Positions 21,311-31,611 of a stretch of DNA of 64,000 bases are shown here, one piece after another; position 1 is the stretch's first letter; each line of letters opens with the position of its first letter. Where the stretch lies: the NCBI GenBank assembly GCA_963932465.1, contig OZ010786.1, positions 273,762,411-273,826,410 of the forward strand, in the 5' to 3' direction. The DNA comes from Maratus speciosus (lineage: Eukaryota > Arthropoda > Arachnida > Araneae > Salticidae). The position numbers and the translations under genes are program-made. Below the pieces are notes generated by a model. It saw nothing but the letters and a program-made list of their open reading frames with translations, was not told the DNA's origin and searched no databases.

Positions 21311-22117
21311 AACACTTTCCAACACATTCAGAATAATGTAACAAAACTGCACCGTTTGATAAGTTAAAATATTATGTCTAATTCAACCATATGAAAACAC
21401 ATAACACATTCGAAAACCCAATTTCAGCTTTCCTCATCTACAATCGAAAATTTATCCAAATTCTTTGAGCATCCATGTATATGATAAATGTAGTTTTGTA
21501 TCTATTAACTACATGCATGCAAAAAATTAGTTCAGTTAAGAAATACATGTACGTCAGTTGAAAATTCCCCTTCAACAATTTCCACTAATAAGAAGATTGG
21601 TACGTGAGTTCTTTTGTGCAGCCCTGTATATGAGGTATAGAATTTATATACAATGAGTAACATGCAAAAAATTATAATTTTAAAGCGCATATCGAATTTT
21701 AAAATACACTTCCAGCAATTATTACTCAAAGACAGTACTTGTAACCGATTTCTTTTGTGTGTCCCTGCAAATGAACGACAAATGCTATGAATGCCGTATT
21801 CTATCGTAATCATCTTGTAGCGAAATACAGTGACTTTGATCAGTTTTAAAACATTTGAAATAGCGTAATCTCATTAAAGTATTCTGCAAACGATTTTTCC
21901 CCACATACCATGATGTAATGGAATTATTTTGTGTGCCCTTGTAAATGAGCTTATAATCCCACATACTTCATATAAAATACCAAACATGCTTTGGCGACCC
22001 TTAATAACGTTTATCAATTGCAATGAGAATCCGAGTATATTTACGGGAGTTAGAGCGCCGACAGATGCACCGACAATCCGAATGCATAAACACTTTTCAA
22101 CTTTGTTGGAAAGTGTT
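21311..22117 (-). mobile_element. AACACTTTCC TIR element, copy B (inverted)
   Basis: The left edge AACACTTTCCAACACATTC is the inverse of the right end of copy A, and the right edge ACTTTGTTGGAAAGTGTT is the inverse of its left end. Inside, several inverted copies of the ACAGGG(A)CACACAAAAGAA phrase appear (about 21615, 21760, 21940). It is about 0.8 kb, much shorter than copies A and C. Confidence 0.65.
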
Positions 22118-22399
22118 AAAAATATTAATATTTTTACGTCTTCACATATCCTTCTACTAATAGTTTAATCAACTTGATCAATCGGGAATATTTCAAATAT
22201 GAACGGTTTTACAAATATAAAGTTAATTTCTTTGAGAGAGAGAAATAGGTTTGAAGCCGGCTTGTATTTGTTTTAACCAGGGGTGGTTTAACCATGGTTA
22301 AAGCCGGTTTTAACCGTTCTAATCAAAATATGTTTGGGCCATCAGTGGTCAAAACTCATTTTGACTCGTAAAATAAATAAAAATTTATTATTTAAATGA

Positions 22400-23965
22400 C
22401 TAGGGGGCTCTGCCCCCTACGAGCTACGCTCGCCAACCCCCGTTCAGGCAAACCAAAATCCAAAAAGCACGCTAATTTGATCGGCTTTAAAAATATTGAA
22501 TTAAAATTTAAAAAAACAGTAGCGATCTCTCTGTAAACGGGTTTCCATTCGTTTTTCTTGGATTGGGGATTTTTAAGACCAAATCTGCTGCTGTTAAGAG
22601 ATACAGTGGTGGTTTTCGTATTTAATTAAAAAAATAGTTAAACATTTGAAAATAAGCTAATGTAAAATGAATTAAGTAAACAGCGTCATTGTCTCCCGGT
22701 ATTTTTTAACAGCGCTATAAGATAGTTCTTTTAAATAATTCATTTTAAATGTATCGTTTTAAATCTGACGTAATTTACGCCAAAGTTTTATTTCTCTTAT
22801 TAATATTCACGTGAAAATACTTTTGTTGTTAGAAGGAAATATTATTTGCGCTGTCTTCCAATTCACGATAATAGTTGAAAAGATTATCTCAAAATATCTC
22901 GCACAAATATATTTTTCAATTTAAATTGTTTTGTTATATTTTTTTGCCATTTTAAATATGACGTAATTTCCTCAAATTACAAGTTTTAACGCATAATAAT
23001 GATTTTTTTTTATTTTAAGATTTTGTTTCTCTTTTAAAATTCAAGTGCAAATATGGTTCGTCGCAGATGTCATATACACCCCATATTGGCGCAAATTTTT
23101 TCTGACGCTAATTTCATATACGCAACGGGTACTTAACTGATGCTAAAGTGTTGTTATTTTGCTTGATATCGTAACCCGGGTGGGTACAGATGTCATATTC
23201 GCCCCATATTGGCGCGATTTTTTTCGGTTTCCAATTTGGCGAAAACATCAACAGCATAAGCAACATAATCCCGGTTACCACATCAAGCAAAATAACGACA
23301 CTTTGGCGCGGAAAAAAATTGCGCCAAAATGCTCGTATATGACATCTGTGCCTATGGTTCTTATGACGTAATTTTCCTGCTTTTAACGTGTAATCATTTA
23401 ATTCTAATTTTAAAGTTTTTTTTCTGTTTGTAATAGTCACGTGTAAATAAATTTTTAATTTGAAGTAAACATTATTGTTTGCGCTGTTTATGCAACTGGC
23501 AACAGTTTAAATTAATAACATTTTCTAAAATTTGTAAAAAAATATCTCCCGAAATGCTGAAAATTTTAATTTAAAATTGAAATAAAACATCAAAAAATGA
23601 GTCAAATAAGAAAACTAAATCCATCGGGAACTTATAACGTATAAAATGATCTAAAAATGATTAAATTCTCATGTATAGTTTTTGCTCCAATAAAACTTTT
23701 TTAATGGAACGATTTTGTCCAACTTTAGCATTAAATATCTCTTAAAATAATTCTTCGATTTGAAAACTGTCTGCATCAGCGTATTTATCAAACATTTCTC
23801 TATAATACCACCGATTTTCATATTTTTGTATGCGACAGTTTTTTTAATATTAACGGTGAAAGGCCATTCTTAAGCATTCAAATTGGATGTGGTCTACCCG
23901 GAATATCTACGCAGATGTTCATTGGTCCATTTCCAAATCAAAACTTTTTTTTATATATAGAAGGA
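22400..23965 (-). mobile_element. Helitron family A, full-length inverted copy with nested MITE
   Basis: On the minus strand it starts TCCTTCTATATATAA (23965 downward) and ends with the hairpin GGGGGCAGAGCCCCC and CTAG (22400). The flanking bases on that strand are A and T, as expected for Helitrons. It is homologous to 43412-44428 and 46546-47563 at both ends, but has a different, longer interior and a 293-bp MITE inside (23060-23352). No Rep/helicase coding is present. Confidence 0.85.
23052..23360. mobile_element. MITE, GGCACAGATGTC family, copy 3, with 8-bp TSD
   Basis: The element is 23060-23352. The right end GACATCTGTGCC and the left end GTCGCAGATGTC are inverted. A perfect 8-bp repeat TATGGTTC flanks it (23052-23059, 23353-23360). 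Its interior is palindromic (TTATTTTGCTTGAT near 23154 against ATCAAGCAAAATAA near 23285). Two open frames reading across it are products of the palindrome. It is nested in the inverted Helitron. Confidence 0.88.
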
Positions 23966-24412
23966 TAAATTTAGTTCAACTTTTGAAAGGATTTGTCACA
24001 ATAACATTGAACACTATCGAATACAACATTTGCAAGTGTTTGCAAATTGTACTACTTAGTATTCTACTTTAATTTGTACCTATTATTTTTTTAGAGCATA
24101 AAATTTTTTAAAGAAATTTTACTTAGAACTTAAAAAGGGATTACAAGTGTTGTATTAAGATAAGGCAATTTCATAGTTTATTCTGGATGAGATCAAACTT
24201 GGAAAATAACCATTCTATTGGGGAAGAGTGAGCACAACCATTCACCAGGTTCATTATGAAGTTTACAAATTCAAAATCAATATTTTAATTACTGCTCGCC
24301 AAATATCGTAATTTAATAGTTACACTTTAAAAAATGTAAATAGTTACACTTTATCAAATGTATGTTTGCGCTATGAAATATTATTACATAAGTTACAGAA
24401 AAATTCCATCTA
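23966..24412. other. Unassigned AT-rich spacer between two Helitron copies
   Basis: I recognise no gene and no repeat boundary here. The repeated phrase TAGTTACACTTTA near 24317-24350 is a short local duplication. Confidence 0.45.
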
Positions 24413-26443
24413 TCTATATATATAAAAGCCGTTCTCTGTGTATGTCCTTTATACAAATCTTCAATTTTTGACGGATTTGCACGAAACTTGCTGTATATGC
24501 GTTTTAGAACGTAGAAAAGATCACTGTCCACTTTAAAAAAATATCAGACAAATATTTATCCCTTTTTCTACGACCTTTTATAATTTAACATTATAGAAAT
24601 ATCTCTTTTTAAATATTCAAATTCAAGTTTCTTTCCTGTTGCCACACATCTAAAAAACTGCTCAATAATTAAAAAAAAAATGATAACTCAAGTACTTTAT
24701 TTTATAAGTCAATAAAAATTCGGATTGTCTCACTATATTTTTGCTGTTTTTGAAATTGACGTCATTCAAAGAAGAAAATGTACATTTTTCATATATTTAT
24801 GTAAAAACTTTAACTAAGCATGTTTTAAAATGACATTAGTAGTACCTTAGTTGAATGTTAAAAAATCTATTTTAATGAAGTCGTTTCAGTATCAAGAAAT
24901 CAATTAAGGAAAAAGATAATAATAATAAAAAAAAAATCGTTTGCTAGATATGACGTCAATTTCGTCACTATAATTTCAAACTGGTTCTAAAAACTGGATG
25001 CGACAATTTATTTCCTATTTCTTTGTAATCTTTAATTATACTATTTAGATAAATGTTTTAATACCTGAAATGCAGCGATAATATTCTATGATTTATATTG
25101 AATACGGCTATATAAAATACGATTTTTCTATGATTTATATTAAATAGAAATTATAGCTACTATTTTTTAGGGTAAGCTTTTTTTCTTTTTTAAACAAAAT
25201 TTCATGACTGACAGACTTTTCTGTTAGACGTTGAAATAATGGGATGTATGATGTTTAGAGATCAAATTGCAGTAAAGGCGTAATTTATGGTACAGTTAAG
25301 TTGTTGCCACCAATAATATGGTGCTAGGCGTTTAGATATGTCTTTTCTTGATAATATTGCATTAATAGCAAACGGATATATCTTTCTTAATTGGGTTACA
25401 GGTATATTAAAAAATATCTCCGTGATTGAAAATTAATTTAAAATGGATAAACAATCCGTAAATTGAGATAAGCTTTTCAAACAAATATTACTGAAAGTAC
25501 TTTTTGTATTCTATTAGATGTTGGAATAATCAAATGTGCTATGTTTAAAGGTCAAATTGCAGTAAAAGTTAAATTTATGGTTGGGTTAGGTTGTTGCCAT
25601 CAACAATATGATGCTAGAGTTACTCATAGTTCATCAATGTCTTTACTTTATAATATTGCATTAAGAGCAAACAGGTATATCTTTCGTTATTAGGCTGCAT
25701 GTAGAGATGAGATTTCCACGTTTTTGCACACCAGTATATTCTTAGAGAAAATGTTGTTCTGTTAAATCGCGAGAGTCTTCCGATTAAATGAAATATCATT
25801 TTCTCGAACAAAATACTGGTGTGAAAAAGCGCGGAAATCTTATCCTTGGCTTTATGCAAATCAAAAAACATCAATGATTGAAAATTACTTTAAAATCCAT
25901 TCACATGAAAAAATTGAGATACAATTTTCAAATAAATCTTATTTGACAGAACTTTTTTCTATTCGACAGTGTGAAAAATGAAATTGTATGATGATCATAA
26001 GTAAAAAAAAATTCAGTAAAGGCAAAATTTATGGGTTAGGTCATTGCCATCATCAGTATAATGTCGCAATTGGCATTGTGTTTGTAGTTTTTTGTGTGTT
26101 TGTGTGTGTATTCTGAAGATGACGCAATGAAAGAGTCGAAACATGTAAATTTTTAATATTTTTATTTTTAATTTTTTTTTTACTGATATGACGCTTTTTA
26201 AGCAAATAATTGTACTTTAATATATGTTATGACATTTGTTTGGAATATATATTATTATGGTATAGTTCATAGTAGACGCAATTAAGACTATTTTATTTAT
26301 ATTTCTTATTGGTCTTTTTCACGATTCGCGGACGGGAATGCACCAATCTCAGTTATTGTCATTGCTGTGTTATTTCATTTTAATGTATTTTACCCGGGAG
26401 GACCCTTATTATTGACACGAGCGAAGCCGGGTAGATCTGCTAG
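24413..26443 (+). mobile_element. Helitron-like family C, copy 1
   Basis: It starts A|TCTATATATATAAAAGCCG with TTCTCTGTGTATGTCC close behind, and ends GAGCGAAGCCGGGTAGATCTGCTAG|T. This start and a CTAG-T end fit non-autonomous Helitrons. The 3' half (from about 25200) is closely matched by 56005-57713. A small hAT-like MITE lies at 25702-25847. An alternative 5' start at 24409 is equally compatible with the TC rule. No coding sequence is seen. Confidence 0.7.
25693..25856. mobile_element. Small palindromic MITE inside Helitron C copy 1
   Basis: Inverted arms GATGAGATTTCCACGTTTTT and AAAAGCGCGGAAATCTTAT surround about 85 bp. The flanks are GGCTGCATG (25693-25701) and GGCTTTATG (25848-25856), a decayed direct repeat. 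The same insertion is present at 56480-56644. Confidence 0.65.
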
Positions 26444-27700
26444 TATTTAATAATTGCCGAAACGTCAGTGAAGGCTTACTGTGGAGACGCGAAAAGTTTT
26501 GGTTTCCGTTAGTCTGTCTGTTCCGCGATAACTGCCGCAAAAAGCATCCGATTAACTTGAAATTAAGTGGAGATGTTGGTGAGGTACCCGGATTTAGCTG
26601 TATAGTTTTTTGTTATATTTAGTTCATTCGTTCGGAAAATACAGAATATTTTATTTTGCACAATAATGCTTTTCTATGGCAATTCAGACAATTTTTCCAT
26701 TTTTATTTGTTGAAAGGAAATGGCTCATATGATTGAAGGATTTAAATGGCAAATTATGGATGATAAAATTTCCTAATTGGAATCATACATTATTCATATT
26801 AGTTTGAAATTTTCTCTATACATTTGTCAGAGTTTTTAAATTTGATGTATAACTTATGGAGGGATTTTATATGTGTGTTCCAATAATATAAAATATTATT
26901 AATAATATCCAATAATATAAAATATTATCAAGTCATAAATTTACTTCTTTTAAATGTACACATTTCATTGTTTTAATTTTCTTTTAACTGTTGCCTAGGA
27001 ACGGAACTACAGCTAAAAATATTGTAGATGTGAAAGTATGTGTAATTGTTTGAAGTCAAATGAATGTCAAAAAGGGATGAAGTAATGCCTTTTTGTCTTT
27101 ACAAAATATAGATGAATTTTACCCCAGAAATAAAGACAGGCTATGTCCTATTTATTTTGTTCAAATATTTTTCTTATAAATTAAAAAGTTCATTATTTTC
27201 ATAAGGAATAAATTGATATTTTTCTATAAAATTTAACAATTTTTTTATCGTTGCCAAGAAAATCAGATCCCGGAATAATAATTTACCCTAAACAGTTAAT
27301 TTTGATTCGAAAGATTTTCATGTGCAAGAGGAAAATGAAATAAACAATAGACATGAATATACGTCTTCATATTGAAAATACGAAAATAAAGTGAATTTGA
27401 CCTCATATATCAAAAACAAAACGAATATGCTTTGAGATTGAAATAAAAGGGTCTTGTGTTATGATATTAATTCTTAATATGAAAAAAAAATGTTATCAGT
27501 ATCTCACGGTTTATCGTCTGCACACAGCTAACAGAAATGTTTATTAATTTTTAATCGAAAATTACAATAAGAAAAAAAACTTTTGAAAAGCAAATAGATA
27601 GTAAATGCCAAAATTAAGCACCGAAAAATTATCTCTGCCGAAAATGACGTTATTGTATCGGGAAATAAATATTTTCATTTTTAAAAGCCAAACATCAACT
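26444..27700 (+). other. Dispersed repeat (TTGCCGAAACG...) and AT-rich DNA
   Basis: About 26453-26800 matches 30799-31100: TTGCCGAAACGTCAGTGAAG, then GTCTGTCTGTTCCGCGATAACTGCC in both. This looks like the start of another repeat family lying directly behind a Helitron end in both places. From about 27000 no further structure is recognised. The overlapping frames at 27562-27796 are shadows. Confidence 0.5.
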
Positions 27701-29202
27701 GGGTCAATCCATTTCAAGTGGTCCAGAAAATCATTTATTCGTTGCTTGACCATTTTTAAAAAATCTGGAATTTATTCTACAACAACCCTAACATGATGGA
27801 AGTTCAAAATGACTATATTTTAATTTTATTAATTTTTATTTGTGCATGGCGGCCATCTTTGTTTCGTCGTCTGCAGCAATTTTCTCACAAGAAGGATTTA
27901 CGGAATCGTAAATAATTCATCGTTAATTTATCCAATTCAACTGCGGATTAAAGCAATTTGTACAGAATATATTGGGCTAAAAATCTGGTAATGGAGTAGT
28001 TTCCGAAACTAACTCCTGATTGGTAAAATTTAAGCATAAAGTTTCCGTTTTTTTCCAAAATTTGTCCGTTTACAAGAGGAAATTTTTCTAGCAAGGAAAA
28101 CTGTCAACATGACATAATTTTTTTTACAAATAGGCCGAAAGCACTTGTACTCACACGCCGAGTTCCAGATCTGAGACTTGCTTTCTCTTCGCTAAAAAGA
28201 ATCCCAATTTTTTCAAAAATGACAAAAATCGCACTTTTCAGGCTTTGATATCTCAGGTGGGGCACGAGATAAAAATCTGAATTTTTTTTTTATATAAGAG
28301 TATTGTATGGTAGTGCTATGCACAAGAAATTTCAGGATGGAGATTTGACTACAAGCTGAGATATGGCAAGGACAACATGTCAAAACAACACTGCCAAACT
28401 ATTGTTTTGTTATAGTCACAGCTAAGTATTTATCTCAGAGTGTCATTTAAATTTATGTTTTTGATTATCTTTAAATAATAGTAACAGAAAATAAAGCCCT
28501 TTGCAAAGCTTAGCAATTAATTTAAAAAATAATTATGCCTAAGGCCATACATTTTGTATGGTTTCAGTAATTTTTGTTGTAAGTAATTTTAGTAACTAAA
28601 AGAAACCTCAGCACTTTTACATAAAGAAAAAAAAATGTTTTTATACAAGACCTGAGACAAAAACAATATAGGGAAAAAGAAAAGCTGTTAATGTTGTCAT
28701 ACTTGTTTAGCCATGATCAAACGTGTCAAAACACATTCTTGCTTGTTGGTTCAAAAACCATAATTTTGATCTTTCTCAAAATTTTATTTGTAGGAACCAA
28801 GTCTTGTAATCTCTTGATAACTTGATTGAAGATCTTGGCCCTGCTGGCTCATAGAAATATACTTTGAAATCACTATGTGCAAGTCTCAATTCATTAATAA
28901 TTCCTAGCTTACTCCTTATGCAAAAATGTGATTTTTCTGTAGTATAAATTTAGAAAAGGCTTTGGATATCTTTACTTTCTGAAAATTACTTGAGGCTGAT
29001 GCATGGTAACATCGCATAATGTTTCATTTACAAGAACATACTTATGGTAGGAACAAGTTTCAGGTACTGGCAAGCAGAATTAAAATTGTGGTTTTTAACC
29101 AACAAGCAGGAATGTGTTTTAACACGTTTGATCATGTCTAAACAAGTATGCCAACATTAACAGCTTTTCTCTTTCCCTATTCTGTTTCTGTCTCAGGTCT
29201 TG

Positions 29203-29222
29203 TATATATATATATATATATG
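29203..29222. repeat. (TA)n microsatellite in the right foldback arm
   Basis: A pure TA run that the left arm lacks at the matching place (about 28640-28650). Confidence 0.8.
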
Positions 29223-29589
29223 TAAAAGTGCTGAGGTTTCATTTAGTTACTAAAATTACAACAAAAATTACTGAAACCATACAAAATGTAGGCCTTAGGC
29301 ATAACTATTGTTTAAATTAATTGCAAAAGGCTTTATTTTCTGTTACTATTATTTAAAGATAATCTAAAAAATAAATTTAAATGATACTCTGAGATAAATA
29401 CTTAGCTGTGACTACAACAAAACAATAGTTTGGCAGTATTGTTTTGACATGTTGCCCTTGTCATATCTCAGCTTGTAGTCAAATCTCCATCCTGAAATTT
29501 CTTGTGCATAACACTACCATACAATACTCCTATAAAAAAAAAATTCAGATTTTTATCTCGTGCCCCACCAGAGATATCAAAGCCTGAAA

Positions 29590-29745
29590 AATGCGATTTT
29601 TGTCATTTTTGAAAAATCTGGGATTTTTTTTAGCGAAGAGAAAGCAAGTCTCAGATCTGGAATATCAAAGCCTAAAAAGTGCGATTTTTGTAATTTTTGA
29701 AAAATTTGGGATTTTTTTTAGCGAAGAGAAAGCAAGTCACAGATC
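29590..29745. repeat. Tandem duplication in one arm of the foldback
   Basis: The phrase GCGAAGAGAAAGCAAGTC occurs at about 29632 and 29721 with matching neighbours (TTTTGAAAAAT...GGGATTTTTTTTA), while the opposite arm (about 28175-28245) has it once. This also makes the 113-residue open frame at 29591-29932 repetitive; that frame is not a gene. Confidence 0.85.
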
Positions 29746-30244
29746 TGGAACTCGGCGTGTGAGTACAAGTACTTTTGGCCTATTTGTAAAAAAAAATTAT
29801 GTCATGTTGACAGTTTTCCTTGCTAGAAAAATTTTTTCTTGTAAACGGACACATTTCGGAAAAAAAACTGAAACTTTATGCTTAAATTTTACCAATAAGC
29901 AGTTAGTTGCGGAAACTACCCCATACCAATAAGCAGTTAGTTTCGTAAACTACTCCATTACCAAATTTTTAGCCCAATGTATTCTGTACAAATTGCTTTA
30001 ATCCGCACTTGAATTGAATAAATAAACGATGAATTATTTACAATTCCGTAAACCCTTCTTGTGAGAAAATTGCTGCAGACGATGAAACAAAGATGTCCGC
30101 CATGCACAAACAAAAATTAATAAAATTAAAATAATAGTCATTTTGAACTTCCATCATGTTAGGGTTGTTGTAGAAAAAATTTCAGATTTTTAAAAAATGG
30201 TCGAGCAACCAGTGCTGGACCACTTGAAATGGATTGACCTAACT

Positions 30245-31611
30245 AGATTGCCTGAAAAATATTTTTTAACGAGTGTTACTTTCTAATGCCAGCTCATTTC
30301 AGAAAATATGAATGAAAATTATTTTATTTTTAAAAGAAAATTAATTTTTCGTTCATATAACTTAAACTTTAAAAATAAAGGCGTCAATGTAAATTATCTT
30401 CTGTCCACCGGTATTGAAAAATAAGTCTCGGAAGTGTGAAAATCAATCTAAGATTTACGATAACCATTAACACAATAATTAAAAAGTTGCATATGTAAAT
30501 TTAATGAGACCCCGGGGGTTCAGGCGGGCGGAGCCCCCTGAAGAAATCTACTTTATTATCTAAAAAAATTCCAGAATTAGCAGCTCATGAAAATTTCAGA
30601 ATAGCCTTACGTAACGTTTTTAAATTAACGCTTCTAACGTCTGAAAACTTCGCATTTTTTATTCTTATAAATAATTACGGAATTTGAAAACTTTAAATTG
30701 CGGTTTGCAGGGCGTTGAATATTACCCAAAGTGTGTTTAAAAATAATGACTTGCAGAGCTGACATGACGTTGAGACTTCTGATCTGCAGATTTACCAGTT
30801 GCCGAAACGCCAGTGAAGGCTTACTGTGAAGACAGGAAATGTTTTGGTTTCTGTTAGTCTGTCTGTTCCGCGATAACTGCCGTAAAAAACATCCGATTAG
30901 CTTGCAATTGAGTGGGCATATTCGCGAGATACCCGGACGTAGCTGTATAGTTTTTGGTTAAATTTGGTTCATTCGTTCGGAAAATATGGAAGATTTTATT
31001 TTGCTCCCTAATGCTTTTCTACGGCAAGTCAGACGATTTTCAAATTTCCATTTGTTGAAAGAAAATGGCACGTTTGATTAATGGCTTTAAATGTTAAATT
31101 ATGGATACTAAAATTTCCAAATAAAGGTTTTAAATATTTCCTATTATTTTGAATTTTTGTGAATATATTTGTCAGATTTTTTAATTTACGTGTATAATTT
31201 TTTGTGGAACTTTATACATGTATTCCAATAATATAAAGGATTTTTTAAATTAAACTTCTTATTTTACATGATACATATTTAATTTTTTATTCTTTTCCTT
31301 TTCTCCATTGCCTAGCGATTGTTATTCGTAGCCTATCCTAGCTTCAAATATGAATGAATTTAGTAAAATACGTAATATAGGTACTATTAAAAGGCTATCA
31401 CAAAAAATATTTTATAGCGCAAACGATGCAATTTATGCAATTAACAGTGAGCACGATAATGAATGATTTTCCAGTAGATTAATAGATCTCCAGATATGCC
31501 TTTTTTGGGGGGGGGGGGGGGGTTAGTATGTTATTTCTATCGCAAGATTAGGTTGTTTAAATTAATGTTTTACCATGCTATAAGTGAAAAAAGTTCAGTT
31601 AAATGCTTTTT
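30245..31611. other. Helitron-like family D 3' end and repeat start
   Basis: About 30510-30798 matches 33712-33996 (GGGGGTTCAGG, GAAGAAATCTACTTTATT, then TTGCAGAGCTGAC and a final CAGATTTACCAG where the other copy has CTAG). The TTGCCGAAACG repeat begins immediately after (30799 on), matching 26453 on. A poly-G run lies at about 31507-31522. No gene. Confidence 0.55.

Larger units (their letters stand above)
27697..30244. mobile_element. 2.5 kb foldback element with about 1.1 kb inverted arms
   Basis: The element is 27701-30240. The left arm (27701 to about 28775) and right arm (about 29075 to 30240) are inverted copies: GGTCAATCCATTTCAAGTGG against CCACTTGAAATGGATTGACC at the ends, CATGGCGGCCATCTTTGTTT against AACAAAGATGTCCGCCATG further in, and ending around GCTTGTTGGTT near the spacer. 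The 4-bp AACT lies on both sides (27697-27700, 30241-30244). The spacer is about 300 bp. The right arm carries an extra tandem duplication of about 105 bp (29590-29745). No transposase is recognisable. Confidence 0.85.

Noticed and set aside
23114..23440. Overlapping open frames on both strands at 23.1-23.4 kb
   Set aside because: They span a 293-bp MITE with internal palindrome; no protein family recognised.
29591..29932. 113-residue open frame with an internal protein repeat
   Set aside because: It reads through the right arm of the foldback, and the repeat is the DNA tandem duplication in that arm.
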